64,000 nucleotides of DNA, taken from DAIDKA01 sp035487155 (GTDB taxonomy: Bacteria > Pseudomonadota > Gammaproteobacteria > Steroidobacterales > Steroidobacteraceae). Numbering within the stretch: the first letter of the stretch is position 1; each line of letters opens with the position of its first letter. The notes beneath the pieces are model-generated. The model saw only the letters and a list, made by a program, of their open reading frames with translations, ran no database searches and had not been told where the DNA came from. The stretch lies in contig DATHMK010000083.1 of assembly GCA_035487155.1 (NCBI GenBank), positions 1 to 64,000 of the forward strand, in the 5' to 3' direction. Below are positions 56,328-63,956 of this stretch, piece by piece. The position numbers and the translations under genes were made by a program.

Positions 56328-57878
56328 CTAGGACCTGGAAACCGTTACCGTCCTCCACTCCGGCCTGGATGCTATTTTCAGAAAGCCATTGAGATCCGGC
56401 AGCTGCTCGATTTCAGAGGCCATCACCGCGTCTTCCACGACGTGCTGCGCACTGACGGTGCGTGTCTCGCGGGCCGCGCCTCCCCACCTTGTCGGACGGC
56501 TGAGCGAGCTTTGCTGACGGATGATTTCCCGCTTGCCGATCAATCGGGAGGCAAATTCCGAGGTGCCACCCCGTTCGCTGGCCGAACTGCGCAGGATCAG
56601 CGTGTTGCCGCAGTTCTCGACGATCGTCTGCGCCTCTGCATCTCCATAGGTGCCGCGAACCTGGGCGATGCTCTGGAAGCCCAGAACGCAGCGGCCGCCA
56701 AATTTCCTCAGTCGCGCCAGGGCATCTTTAAGCCCATCGATGGCTCCGAGGGCGTCAAGCTCATCGACGATGAACCACAGGCGCCGGTCTGCCTCCTCCC
56801 CATTCATGGCCTCGAATATCGCCAGTCGCATCCAGGTGCTGATGAGACTTCGCAGCGACGCAATCTCACTTGCCCGGTAGGGAAGATAAAGCACTCCACT
56901 GCCCTCGCGCGTCCATTTGCGGATGGAAAGCGCCTCACCCGGCGCCTGGCGCGCCACATGCTCCAGGCCGGCGAGATGCACGTTCGCGACGGCGCGCACG
57001 GATTCGAAGAACTTGCCATTGTCCTGGCCGAGAAAGGGGCCCGCGGGAGTCGCCTCGAGCAGGTCTCTGAGCTCCTGCGCCGGAGCCATGGTCAAAAGAT
57101 AGTAGAGCTTCGCAATGTCATGCTCGTTGACGCGATGCAGCTGGCGCAGCACCGCGGTCAGGAAGGTCCGCGCGTAGAGCCGCCAGTTCTGATCTGATCC
57201 CTCATAGTCTGGAATCAAGGAACGCGCCAGTTGATCCGCATCATGCAACTCATTGATTTCGCCGAACAGGTCCCATTGGGCTGAGTCGGGAGCGAATGGA
57301 TTCAGGACGCGCTGCACTCCGGCGCTGCCGCGAAAATGCTGCCAATAGCTGCCATCCGGATCGGCGATGACGGCCCGGTCACCACGCGCCAAGGCGCCCC
57401 GCAACAGCTCCCGAATGGCCGTGCTCTTGCCCGTTCCCGTGGTGCCGATGAGCTTGAAGTGCTTGGTTTCATCCACCGCCGGCAGCGGATACCCCGCAAA
57501 GCTCAGTTCCGGGCCCTGTCTGGATACGAAAGCGTCACGGACAGGGCCCTCTACGAGGCGCGTGCCACGGTGATGCTGGGTTGTCGACTTCACTCGCGCA
57601 AACACCAGGCCCGCGAGCGCGCTGCCGACGAGCATGAATAATATTCCCAAGAGGTCCGTTGCCGTGCTCGCCACAGTGCCGGAAGGTTCGGCCCCTACCC
57701 AGGGAAATAACGACCACAGCAAACCCACACCCAACATCACGGGCAACGCAGCCACTGGCACCCAAAACATCTTGCGCAGCGGTGCCTGAGCCCGCCTCAT
57801 TCCCACCACCAGCCCAATCGCCGCGAGCGCGTAGCCGATCAGGAATGCCGGCGTACCATGGGAGAGCGATTCAGGCAC
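56328..57878 (-). CDS. conjugative coupling protein, TrwB/TraD-like ATPase
   Basis: A 516-residue type IV coupling protein. Hydrophobic helices span about residues 10-30, 40-62 and 72-95. A soluble ATPase follows, with Walker A GTTGTGKSTAI near residue 145, the DPDGSYWQHF stretch typical of TraD/TrwB, LNPFAPDSAQWDLFGEI, and Walker B RLWFIVDELDALG near residue 368. It would present the relaxase-DNA complex to a secretion channel. GTG start. It lies 249 bp from the divergent P460 gene. No other mating-pair genes are nearby. Confidence 0.88.
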   Translation of the reverse strand: MPESLSHGTPAFLIGYALAAIGLVVGMRRAQAPLRKMFWVPVAALPVMLGVGLLWSLFPWVGAEPSGTVASTATDLLGILFMLVGSALAGLVFARVKSTTQHHRGTRLVEGPVRDAFVSRQGPELSFAGYPLPAVDETKHFKLIGTTGTGKSTAIRELLRGALARGDRAVIADPDGSYWQHFRGSAGVQRVLNPFAPDSAQWDLFGEINELHDADQLARSLIPDYEGSDQNWRLYARTFLTAVLRQLHRVNEHDIAKLYYLLTMAPAQELRDLLEATPAGPFLGQDNGKFFESVRAVANVHLAGLEHVARQAPGEALSIRKWTREGSGVLYLPYRASEIASLRSLISTWMRLAIFEAMNGEEADRRLWFIVDELDALGAIDGLKDALARLRKFGGRCVLGFQSIAQVRGTYGDAEAQTIVENCGNTLILRSSASERGGTSEFASRLIGKREIIRQQSSLSRPTRWGGAARETRTVSAQHVVEDAVMASEIEQLPDLNGFLKIASRPEWRTVTVSRS

Positions 57879-58127
57879 GGTTAACGCCCCCTATTCCGGC
57901 CGCCAAGGCTTTCTTTGTCCAACGATGTTGCACTTGCACCAAAATCACGATGCCGGCCACCCCGTTTCTGCTCCCCGGAAGTCTGCCGGCCTCAATCCTA
58001 CCGAGTCAAACGCTCCCCGCGGCCGCGCCGGCGATCGCCCAAGCCATACCAATGTGTCATCGACAAGACGCCCTGCGGATGCGCAGCCTAAGGGTACAAA
58101 TTGAGAGTACTAACGAGAGGAGCCGCC

Positions 58128-58643
58128 ATGAGGACTTTTGACCTGGGCAACAGGCGGCTTTTGATACCGGCGGCGCTCATAGCCTTGCTGGTCATCGGTG
58201 GAACGCTGTTCGCGAGTACGGGTGGAGGTGTCAGGATTCCGGCCGAGTTCCAGCACTGGTATCTGGTGAATTCCATGCTGGTCTCCAAAGAGCCCAACAA
58301 GACCGGGCTCATCACCGGCAACCACCTGATCTATGTCAACCGGCTCGGCTTCGCGCGCCTGAAGCGGGGTGGTTCGACACCCTACCCCGAGGGCACGATT
58401 TTCGTGGACGACGACCGCGAGTTCTCTCTGGATGACGCCGTCTATCATCAAGGGGCTCGCAAATTCGTCACCGTGATGATCAAGGATTCCAAGCAATACG
58501 TCGCGACCGGCGGCTGGGGATTCCAGGCATGGCCAGGCGGGGATCCCGCCAAACCCATCGTCACCGACGCGCCCAAACAATGCTTCGCCTGCCATACACC
58601 GAACAAGGCGAATGACTACGTGTTCTCAACCTATCTGCACTAG
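58128..58643 (+). CDS. cytochrome P460 family protein
   Basis: 171 residues. An N-terminal signal/anchor (about 11-31) predicts periplasmic location. A P460-type beta-rich domain follows, with YPEGTIFVDDD near residue 85, the VTVMIKDSKQYVATGGWGFQ stretch near 123, and the haem-binding CFACH near 149 followed by NDYVFSTY. Members oxidise hydroxylamine or handle NO, some through a Lys-haem crosslink; which Lys would serve is not clear here. GAGAGGAG precedes the ATG. It overlaps the convergent relaxase stop by 4 bp, an unusual cargo inside transfer genes. Confidence 0.88.
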   Translation: MRTFDLGNRRLLIPAALIALLVIGGTLFASTGGGVRIPAEFQHWYLVNSMLVSKEPNKTGLITGNHLIYVNRLGFARLKRGGSTPYPEGTIFVDDDREFSLDDAVYHQGARKFVTVMIKDSKQYVATGGWGFQAWPGGDPAKPIVTDAPKQCFACHTPNKANDYVFSTYLH

Positions 58644-61006
58644 AGGTCATCCTCCGGGCCGCCGCGCGAGTGCTCCTGGGTTCTGGTGTGCTGTAGTCCC
58701 AGGGATGGGCTCGCCAGCTGCCGTTCCCGCCAGCGCTCGGCAGCCTGCTGTTGTCTGGCTTCGATGTCCTGCATGCGCGAGATTGGTCCTTCGGCGGGAT
58801 CCAGATAGTCGTGCGCGAGCTCTTTGGGCCGCGCGCGTGACAAGATATTGAAGAAACCCTGCCGCGCTGGCGCCGTAGGCCTCACGCCATTTGCAGTTGG
58901 TGCGGTGAAATCCTCCGTCGCATAGAAAACCCGCGCCGCCTCCCGGTGACGGGACAGCGCCACATAGGTGCAGTGCCGGTCAAAGTGCTGGGTGGCGAGG
59001 ATGTAGCTGCGATCCACCGTCACGCCCTGTGCCTTGTAAACCGTGGCCGCGTAGCCGTGATCCAAATCCTGATAGAAGCGGCTGTCGACGGCCAGGCGCT
59101 GGCCGGAGTCCAGCTGCACCTGAAGGACGCCGCCGGAGATTTTCTCCACCGTGCCCAGTGACCCATTCTTGACACCCAGACTCTTCTCATTCCTCAAAAA
59201 ATACAGCCGGTCGCGCACCGCAAACTCAAGAGCCCCGCGCCTGGTCTGAATCACTTCGGCACGGCCCAGTTCGCCCCGCGCCTGCCGCGCGGCTCGCACC
59301 AGGCGATTCAGCTGCGTCACATCCTCGCGCGTATAGGCCATGATCAAGCGGCTGGCCCGCGGGTCCTGCTCCCCATCACGGATCCAGCCGGCCAGCAGGC
59401 TATCGCGGGCTGCTTGCCGGGTATCCAGTTGCGCGATGTCTCCTCGCCCCTCATAGGCACCCAGTGCTTCAGTGGTGGCGGCCGTCGCCAGCTGCCGCGT
59501 CGCCTCCCGCTGCCAGGCGTGATTCTGTCGGCGCACCTCGTTGAGTTCCGCAACGCCACTGTGGGCGATGATTCCCCGGAATGCCGCACCCGCCTCGATG
59601 GCCTGCAGCTGTTCCGGATCCCCCACCAGGACCACCTTCGCACGGGCGGTCTGCGCCGCGGCGAGTACCCGCGCAAGCTGGCGCGTCCCGATCATGCCGG
59701 CCTCGTCGATTACCAGTACATCACGCGCGGTCAGCGGATCGCGCCCGGAAGCCCAGGCGAATTCGTAGCTGGCCAGAGTGCGAGAGCTGATGCCCGAGGC
59801 GACCTCGAGATTCTCAGCGGCAATTCCGGCCAGCGCCGCCCCCTTGACGCTATAGCCCTGCGCCTCCCAGGCACCGCGTGCCGCGGCCAGCAAATGGCTT
59901 TTGCCGCTACCCGCCACGCCCACGAGGGCCTTCACATCGCCTTGCGCCACAAGTTCGGTAAAGGCCACGCGTTGCTCGGCGCTCAAGGCCCCCTGCGACA
60001 GCGCCGCCTGCTGATGCTGCTGCCCTACTCCATGGCCGCCTCGTTCAATCATGGCTCCGGCATCCCTGAGCATCTGCGCCTCCACCCGCAGCATCTCCGC
60101 GCTGGTGTATCGCTTTCGACCCCGATCATCCCGTCCCAGGGTCACGAGCTCCGGGCTGGTCGTCACCTTCACATACGCCGCCTGGAACTGCTCGGCCCCA
60201 TCGGTTCGGGTGTGCAGGAACCTGGCAATGTCGTGCTCGGTGAAGGTCGCCTGGTGATGCGTCATCGCCTTCAGGGCCCGGCCCGGATCCTCGATGATCT
60301 GCTGGCCATTCTCGCGGGCAATGCGCTGTTGCTCTGCAATACGTTCGGTAATGCGATCAGGCAGTGCTTCGGATTGCTGCCGCTCGCGTCCCACGCCAAT
60401 CTTGCGGCCCGGAGTCAGGTCCAGACCCTGGTCTTTCAGGCTTCGGTGGTCGATCCGCACGTCATGACCCGCCAAGGCAAGATGCTGGTTGGTCATCTCC
60501 TGCCAACTCTGCCGCCAGGCCAGGAGCTTGGAGCGTTCATTCCAGGAGCGCTCCTTCAGGCCGAAGCCCGCAGCGTCAATGCTGCGCAGAGTCAGCAGGA
60601 CATGCGCATGGGGGTTGTTGGCATCATCGCGGTGTATCGCCAGATCCGCGATCATCCCCCTGGCCACAAACTCGCGCTGGACGAATGCCCTCATCAGTGC
60701 CAGCTGCTGATCGGCGTCGAGCTCGATCGGAAGGCCGACCTCGATCTCCCGCGCGAGCTGGGCATCCTTGCGCTTCTCCGCAGCTTCGACTGCGTTCCAA
60801 AGACGGGAACGATCGTGGACCCAGTCCGGGACCACCTTGGGCGCGAGGATTTCACAGTGCTCGACCCCGCTCTTGCGGGTGTAGTCGAAGGTCATCCCGG
60901 TGGCGTCCTCGGCAAGACTCTCCCCGGCACGATAGGCCGCTGCAGCGACGACCGAGCGACCTGCCGCTCGGGTCAGAATCTTGGCACTCAGGTGATAGAT
61001 GGCCAC
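58640..61006 (-). CDS. MOBQ relaxase with helicase domain (Ti-plasmid TraA-like)
   Basis: 788 residues from GTG 61006. The N-terminal MobA/MobL domain (about 1-230) starts AIYHLSAKILTRAAGRS and has the HUH motif in NPHAHVLLTLR near residue 135 and the family stretch RKDAQLAREIEVGLP. The C-terminal part is a RecD/TraI-like helicase: Walker A VGVAGSGKS near 365, DEAGMIG, GDPEQLQAI and YKAQGVTVDRSYIL. It nicks and unwinds DNA at oriT. It is shorter than Ti TraA (about 1100). Divergent from the accessory gene, with oriT between. Confidence 0.9.
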   Translation of the reverse strand: MAIYHLSAKILTRAAGRSVVAAAAYRAGESLAEDATGMTFDYTRKSGVEHCEILAPKVVPDWVHDRSRLWNAVEAAEKRKDAQLAREIEVGLPIELDADQQLALMRAFVQREFVARGMIADLAIHRDDANNPHAHVLLTLRSIDAAGFGLKERSWNERSKLLAWRQSWQEMTNQHLALAGHDVRIDHRSLKDQGLDLTPGRKIGVGRERQQSEALPDRITERIAEQQRIARENGQQIIEDPGRALKAMTHHQATFTEHDIARFLHTRTDGAEQFQAAYVKVTTSPELVTLGRDDRGRKRYTSAEMLRVEAQMLRDAGAMIERGGHGVGQQHQQAALSQGALSAEQRVAFTELVAQGDVKALVGVAGSGKSHLLAAARGAWEAQGYSVKGAALAGIAAENLEVASGISSRTLASYEFAWASGRDPLTARDVLVIDEAGMIGTRQLARVLAAAQTARAKVVLVGDPEQLQAIEAGAAFRGIIAHSGVAELNEVRRQNHAWQREATRQLATAATTEALGAYEGRGDIAQLDTRQAARDSLLAGWIRDGEQDPRASRLIMAYTREDVTQLNRLVRAARQARGELGRAEVIQTRRGALEFAVRDRLYFLRNEKSLGVKNGSLGTVEKISGGVLQVQLDSGQRLAVDSRFYQDLDHGYAATVYKAQGVTVDRSYILATQHFDRHCTYVALSRHREAARVFYATEDFTAPTANGVRPTAPARQGFFNILSRARPKELAHDYLDPAEGPISRMQDIEARQQQAAERWRERQLASPSLGLQHTRTQEHSRGGPEDDL

Positions 61007-61047
61007 TGGGTTCTGGCCGACGCCTTCGGGCGGCGGCTCTTCCTCCC

Positions 61048-61080
61048 ACGTCGCGAAGCGACGTATAAGTGCGCACTTAC
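61048..61080. other. candidate origin of transfer (oriT) with MOBQ-type nic
   Basis: ACGTCGC and GCGACGT (61048-61054, 61058-61064) form a 7-bp hairpin with a GAA loop. One base later comes TAAGTGCGCACTT (61066-61078). The RSF1010/R1162 and Ti nic region, as I recall it, is a hairpin followed at once by TAAGTGCGCCCT, so this differs by one base in the core. By that analogy the nick would fall after 61073. TAAGTGC/GCACTTA is itself a 14-bp palindrome. It lies between the relaxase and accessory gene, as expected. Confidence 0.75.
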
Positions 61081-61190
61081 TCCGCTCGAGACTACAATGC
61101 GCCTGCGCCTGTCTTCGCGCAAGAGGCTGGCGCCGTCCGTCATCAGGCCATACCCTGGCACCACCTCACCCATCGAACACGGAGGCAGCC

Positions 61191-61451
61191 GTGGTCGCAA
61201 AGTTCAATGAACGCACCCCCACGCTGGAGGAACGCCTCAAGCAACTGAAAGCGAAGCAGCAGCGGGTCGCCGCCCGCAAGCAGAGCTTGGAGGCTCGACG
61301 CTCGCGGCGAGAGGATATCCGCCGCAAGATCCTGGTCGGCGCCATCGTTCTGGCGAAGGTCGAGCAAGGGCTTATTGCGGATGCGGTTCTACGCGGATGG
61401 CTCAAGGGCGCCTTGAGCCGAGCGGACGATCGTGCGCTCTTCGGATTGTGA
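61191..61451 (+). CDS. short conjugal transfer accessory protein (Ti TraD-like)
   Basis: 86 residues, GTG start with GGAGG 5 bases upstream. A basic, helical protein: a Lys/Arg/Gln-rich coiled region (about 10-45) followed by REDIRRKILVGAIVLAKVEQG and a DRALFGL ending. This is the layout of the small TraD/MobC-type relaxosome proteins in Ti-like transfer regions. It is expected to bind oriT DNA and assist nicking. It runs divergently from the relaxase across the oriT candidate. Confidence 0.75.
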   Translation: MVAKFNERTPTLEERLKQLKAKQQRVAARKQSLEARRSRREDIRRKILVGAIVLAKVEQGLIADAVLRGWLKGALSRADDRALFGL

Positions 61452-61472
61452 GCCGCAACGCAGCGTCGCAAA

Positions 61473-62393
61473 ATGGCTTCCAACCAGATCGCAGCAACTA
61501 CCAAGGCCGGTCAAATGTGGCACATCTCAACGCGGGCACCTATCGCCGCATTCGCCATGGTCTTGGCGATGGTCCCGCCGACCATGGCCCGCGCGGACAC
61601 AATCTTGTTCGTCGGCAATAGCTTCACTTTCGGCTACCTCTCACCTGTCTGGCACTACCGCAAGGACACTGTCACTGATCTGAACAACGAGGGCGTAGGG
61701 GGAATGCCCGCCCTGTTCAAGCTTTTCACTCAGGAGACGGGTCTTCAGTGGCAGGTGAGCCTGGAGACCTCGCCGGGCAAGGACCTGCAGTGGCACATTG
61801 ACAACAAGAGGCCGCTGATCATCGGGCCGTTCGACCACGTTGTCCTGCAGAGTTTTTCAACCCTCGACGCGGCTCACCCGGGCGATCCGACCAGCCTCAT
61901 CAAATCCACCGGTACGCTGGTGTCCCTCCTTCAGGGGCGTAATCCCAAGGTCGACATCTGGCTGGATTCCACCTGGTCACGTGCGGACTTGACCTACCAA
62001 CCGACGGGTCATTGGTATGGCAAACCGATCGACGCCATGGAAAAGGATCTGCGCGTCGGCTATGACAAGGCGGCCGCGGCGACCTCGGGCGTTCACGGAG
62101 TGCTGCCGGTGGGCCAGGCGTTCAATCGGGCCATCAAGAGCGGCCTGGCGACACCGAACCCCTACAAAGGAATCGGACCGGGCCAAATCGACCTGTGGGC
62201 CGTGGACAACTATCACGCCAGCACCTACGGCTATTACCTCGAGGCCTTGGTCGCCTTTGGTGCCATAACCGGCAAGAACCCCTCCTCACTTGGTTCGCGT
62301 GAAATCGCAGCAGCGGAACTCGACATTCCTCCCGATGTGGCCTCCCGCCTGCAGCAGATCGCTCACGACGAGCTGGCGACCGATAAAAGATAG
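61473..62393 (+). CDS. secreted SGNH/GDSL-like hydrolase
   Basis: 306 residues from ATG 61473; ATG 61515 would give a cleaner signal peptide (WHISTRAPIAAFAMVLAM, ending ARA). Block I is FVGNSFTFG with the candidate nucleophile Ser, just after the signal. The C-terminal DNYHASTYGYYL, with Asp and His near residues 247-250, matches block V. A middle VVLQSFSTLDA segment is near block II/III. The enzyme probably acts on ester or acetyl groups outside the cytoplasm; the substrate is unknown. It lies 21 bp after the transfer gene, on the same strand. Confidence 0.72.
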   Translation: MASNQIAATTKAGQMWHISTRAPIAAFAMVLAMVPPTMARADTILFVGNSFTFGYLSPVWHYRKDTVTDLNNEGVGGMPALFKLFTQETGLQWQVSLETSPGKDLQWHIDNKRPLIIGPFDHVVLQSFSTLDAAHPGDPTSLIKSTGTLVSLLQGRNPKVDIWLDSTWSRADLTYQPTGHWYGKPIDAMEKDLRVGYDKAAAATSGVHGVLPVGQAFNRAIKSGLATPNPYKGIGPGQIDLWAVDNYHASTYGYYLEALVAFGAITGKNPSSLGSREIAAAELDIPPDVASRLQQIAHDELATDKR

Positions 62394-62492
62394 CCGCGCC
62401 GCCGCTGCGCGAACCGCCATGCCGCGTCGTTGCCTCTTCGAAGGGTAAACCAAGAGCCGCAAATCCGGGATCGAGATATGCAAGGCCAATAT

Positions 62493-62540
62493 GTTTAACG
62501 CTTCGGCTCCCGTACTGCAGTCCAGCCTTCAGCGTTATGA
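62493..62540. repeat. imperfect inverted repeat, possible degenerate attC
   Basis: GTTTAAC (62493-62499) fits the attC R'' pattern RYYYAAC. AACGCT-TC-GGCT (62497-62508) pairs with AGCC-TTC-AGCGTT (62524-62536). The downstream GTTATGA is a poor core site. There is no T-run. It may be a decayed attC, a regulatory hairpin or chance, and it lies in the 257-bp gap before the first cassette. Confidence 0.3.
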
Positions 62541-62645
62541 TCTGGTCAGTCTGGCGGCTGGGTGTCGAACTCCAAGACCGACAGGTCCAGGTTATGCGGC
62601 AAATGTGCAGCAATTCATTGCGACAATTGTGCAGTCGAAAAAGTA

Positions 62646-62652
62646 GTTAGAT
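62646..62652 (+). other. GTTRRRY core site at left edge of cassette array
   Basis: GTTAGAT matches the core recombination site and lies directly against the ATG of the first cassette gene (62651). Upstream I see no convincing attC. Two TGTGCAG copies (62604, 62628) might be integrase-binding repeats of an attI, but that is a guess. Confidence 0.4.
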
Positions 62653-63184
62653 GGAGATCATGGACCGCGCCTCACAGCCGACCCGCGCTCCTCTGCGCAT
62701 TTGGGGATGGATGGGGCAGTATCGGCTCTCCTTCTACTTCGCATGCATTTCGGTCTTCTGCTCATATTTTGGCATCGCTGATCTCGTTAGTGGAAAAAAA
62801 CATAATCCAAACCTGTGGTGGGGCGTCGCAATCTCCGCGACCCTGGCCCTTTTTCTATGGTTCGCGCAGAGGCGCAGGCTTCGGTATACGGTGTTTCAGA
62901 CCTCCGATGGTGCAGCTGAAAACTATCGGAGGGTGTTAGACGTAGCGGTGTCCAATGATTGGACCATCTGCGATGACAGAAAGAACGAACTGATTGCCGC
63001 TAGGATCAAGGCTCCATGGACGGCATTGACGTGGGGCGAATTAGTGACCGTAGAGTTTTCAGGATCGCAGGTCTGCATCAATGTTGTTGGAGACCCATAT
63101 GCAGGGACAAGTGGAAGCAGAACTGACGCTGCGCGCGCCAAAGCCGAAATAGACGCGGTCGTACGTGTTCTCCGCATCATCTAA
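62651..63184 (+). CDS. cassette-borne membrane protein, unknown
   Basis: 177 residues, ATG 62651 (a second ATG at 62660 is possible). Two predicted membrane helices (about 26-46 and 54-72, YFACISVFCSYFGIADLV and WWGVAISATLALFLWFAQ) are followed by a ~100-residue cytoplasmic domain with mixed alpha/beta pattern (LRYTVFQTSDGAAENYRRVLD, then WTALTWGELVTVEFSG). The TAA stop overlaps the R'' box of attC1, the normal placement for a cassette gene. No family was recognised. Confidence 0.75.
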   Translation: MEIMDRASQPTRAPLRIWGWMGQYRLSFYFACISVFCSYFGIADLVSGKKHNPNLWWGVAISATLALFLWFAQRRRLRYTVFQTSDGAAENYRRVLDVAVSNDWTICDDRKNELIAARIKAPWTALTWGELVTVEFSGSQVCINVVGDPYAGTSGSRTDAARAKAEIDAVVRVLRII

Positions 63185-63262
63185 CTATCGTTCGAGCGGA
63201 CGCGCCGTGAATAAACTGCCCGTGGTAGCGCAGCAGCGCGCCGCTCAACTTTGGCGTTAGAT
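63179..63262 (+). other. attC site 1
   Basis: R'' ATCTAAC (63179-63185) and core GTTAGAT (63256-63262) enclose 84 bp. Inner arms GAGCGG(A)CGCG and CGCGCCGCTC pair fully except for one unpaired A on one arm. That is the extrahelical base by which integrases pick the strand. The TAA of the cassette gene lies in R''. Confidence 0.85.
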
Positions 63263-63303
63263 CGCTTGGCCGGGGCATCGAGCAACGACGGGGGACTGGC
63301 CTG

Positions 63304-63489
63304 GTGCCAGATGGATTTGCCCGCCGGTGCACCGCTCGTATTGCCATGCCTGATCTTGTGGCACTTACTGTTGCGCCGGGATCGGCGGTGGTATCGCTGA
63401 ACGGGTGCGGTGCAAACTGCCCGTTTCCAGCACTGCGTTTGTCCGCACCTTGCCGATATTTCGATACGACCATTCGTGGCGTACACTGA
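63304..63489 (+). CDS. possible short cassette ORF
   Basis: A 61-residue frame from GTG 63304 in the second cassette, ending shortly before attC2. Composition (Ala/Val/Arg/Cys-rich) gives no clear signal, and no ribosome site is evident. The cassette may instead be gene-less or carry a promoter or RNA. Confidence 0.25.
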   Translation: MPDGFARRCTARIAMPDLVALTVAPGSAVVSLNGCGANCPFPALRLSAPCRYFDTTIRGVH

Positions 63490-63506
63490 CCTCACTGCCG
63501 GTGGCG

Positions 63507-63614
63507 ATCTAACAATCGTTGGAGCGGACCGCACATGGATAAAGTGCCAGCTTCTGTCACCGTCGCGCACCGGGTCATCAACCGCGCGCGGCCGCTCAAC
63601 TACTTTCGTTAGGC
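63507..63614 (+). other. attC site 2
   Basis: R'' ATCTAAC (63507-63513), core GTTAGGC (63608-63614), total 108 bp. Inner arms GGAGCGGACCGC and GCGCGGCCGCTC pair with one extra A, as in site 1. The central part shares GGATAAAGTGCC with site 3. Confidence 0.85.
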
Positions 63615-63620
63615 TGCAGG

Positions 63621-63956
63621 ATGAATCCTCAGGCAACAGCGGGATTTCAAGCCGGTGGTCGTAGTGCAGCGATCCGGATACCACCCTTGTCGCTCCTATC
63701 GATGGCGCGGCAGTCATTGTCGAAGCACGATCAACGGCTACGACTGGATTCAGCGCCAGCTTTGACCTTTTCCCACACCCTGAATCCAAACGTGGTGCCG
63801 AACTTGCTGTTCCGTCACACGGCTGCCAATCTTGCTGTTGTGCCAAGGCACCCTAACATTCGTTCGAGCGGACCGCGCATGGATAAAGTGCCGGTTTCTG
63901 TCATCGACGCACCCCGTGAACCTGGCCCGCGCGCGGCCGCTCAACTCTGGCGTTAG
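63621..63956 (+). CDS. possible cassette ORF running through attC3
   Basis: A 111-residue frame whose ATG lies seven bases after the attC2 core, the usual start place in cassettes. However, it runs the full length of attC3 and stops in its core (TAG). Composition is Arg/Pro/Ser-rich with no domain. It is either a poor gene or a frame kept open by chance. Confidence 0.25.
   Translation: MNPQATAGFQAGGRSAAIRIPPLSLLSMARQSLSKHDQRLRLDSAPALTFSHTLNPNVVPNLLFRHTAANLAVVPRHPNIRSSGPRMDKVPVSVIDAPREPGPRAAAQLWR

Larger units (their letters stand above)
56328..61451. mobile_element. DNA-mobilization module (putative mobilizable island)
   Basis: The stretch holds a coupling protein, a MOBQ relaxase-helicase, an accessory protein and a candidate oriT. 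Together these are the minimum for transfer by a helper secretion system. The tyrosine recombinase at 47585 could be the integration function, but attachment sites were not identified. A P460 gene is embedded within it. Boundaries are those of the transfer genes only. Confidence 0.65.

Noticed and set aside
56328..57878. VirB4/TraC-type secretion ATPase
   Set aside because: N-terminal helices plus the TrwB-like DPDG and LNPF stretches indicate a coupling protein instead.
63181..63846. 221-residue minus-strand frame across the cassettes
   Set aside because: It covers two attC sites and two cassette bodies and has an Arg/Ser-rich, repeat-derived composition; best explained as a by-product of attC sequence.
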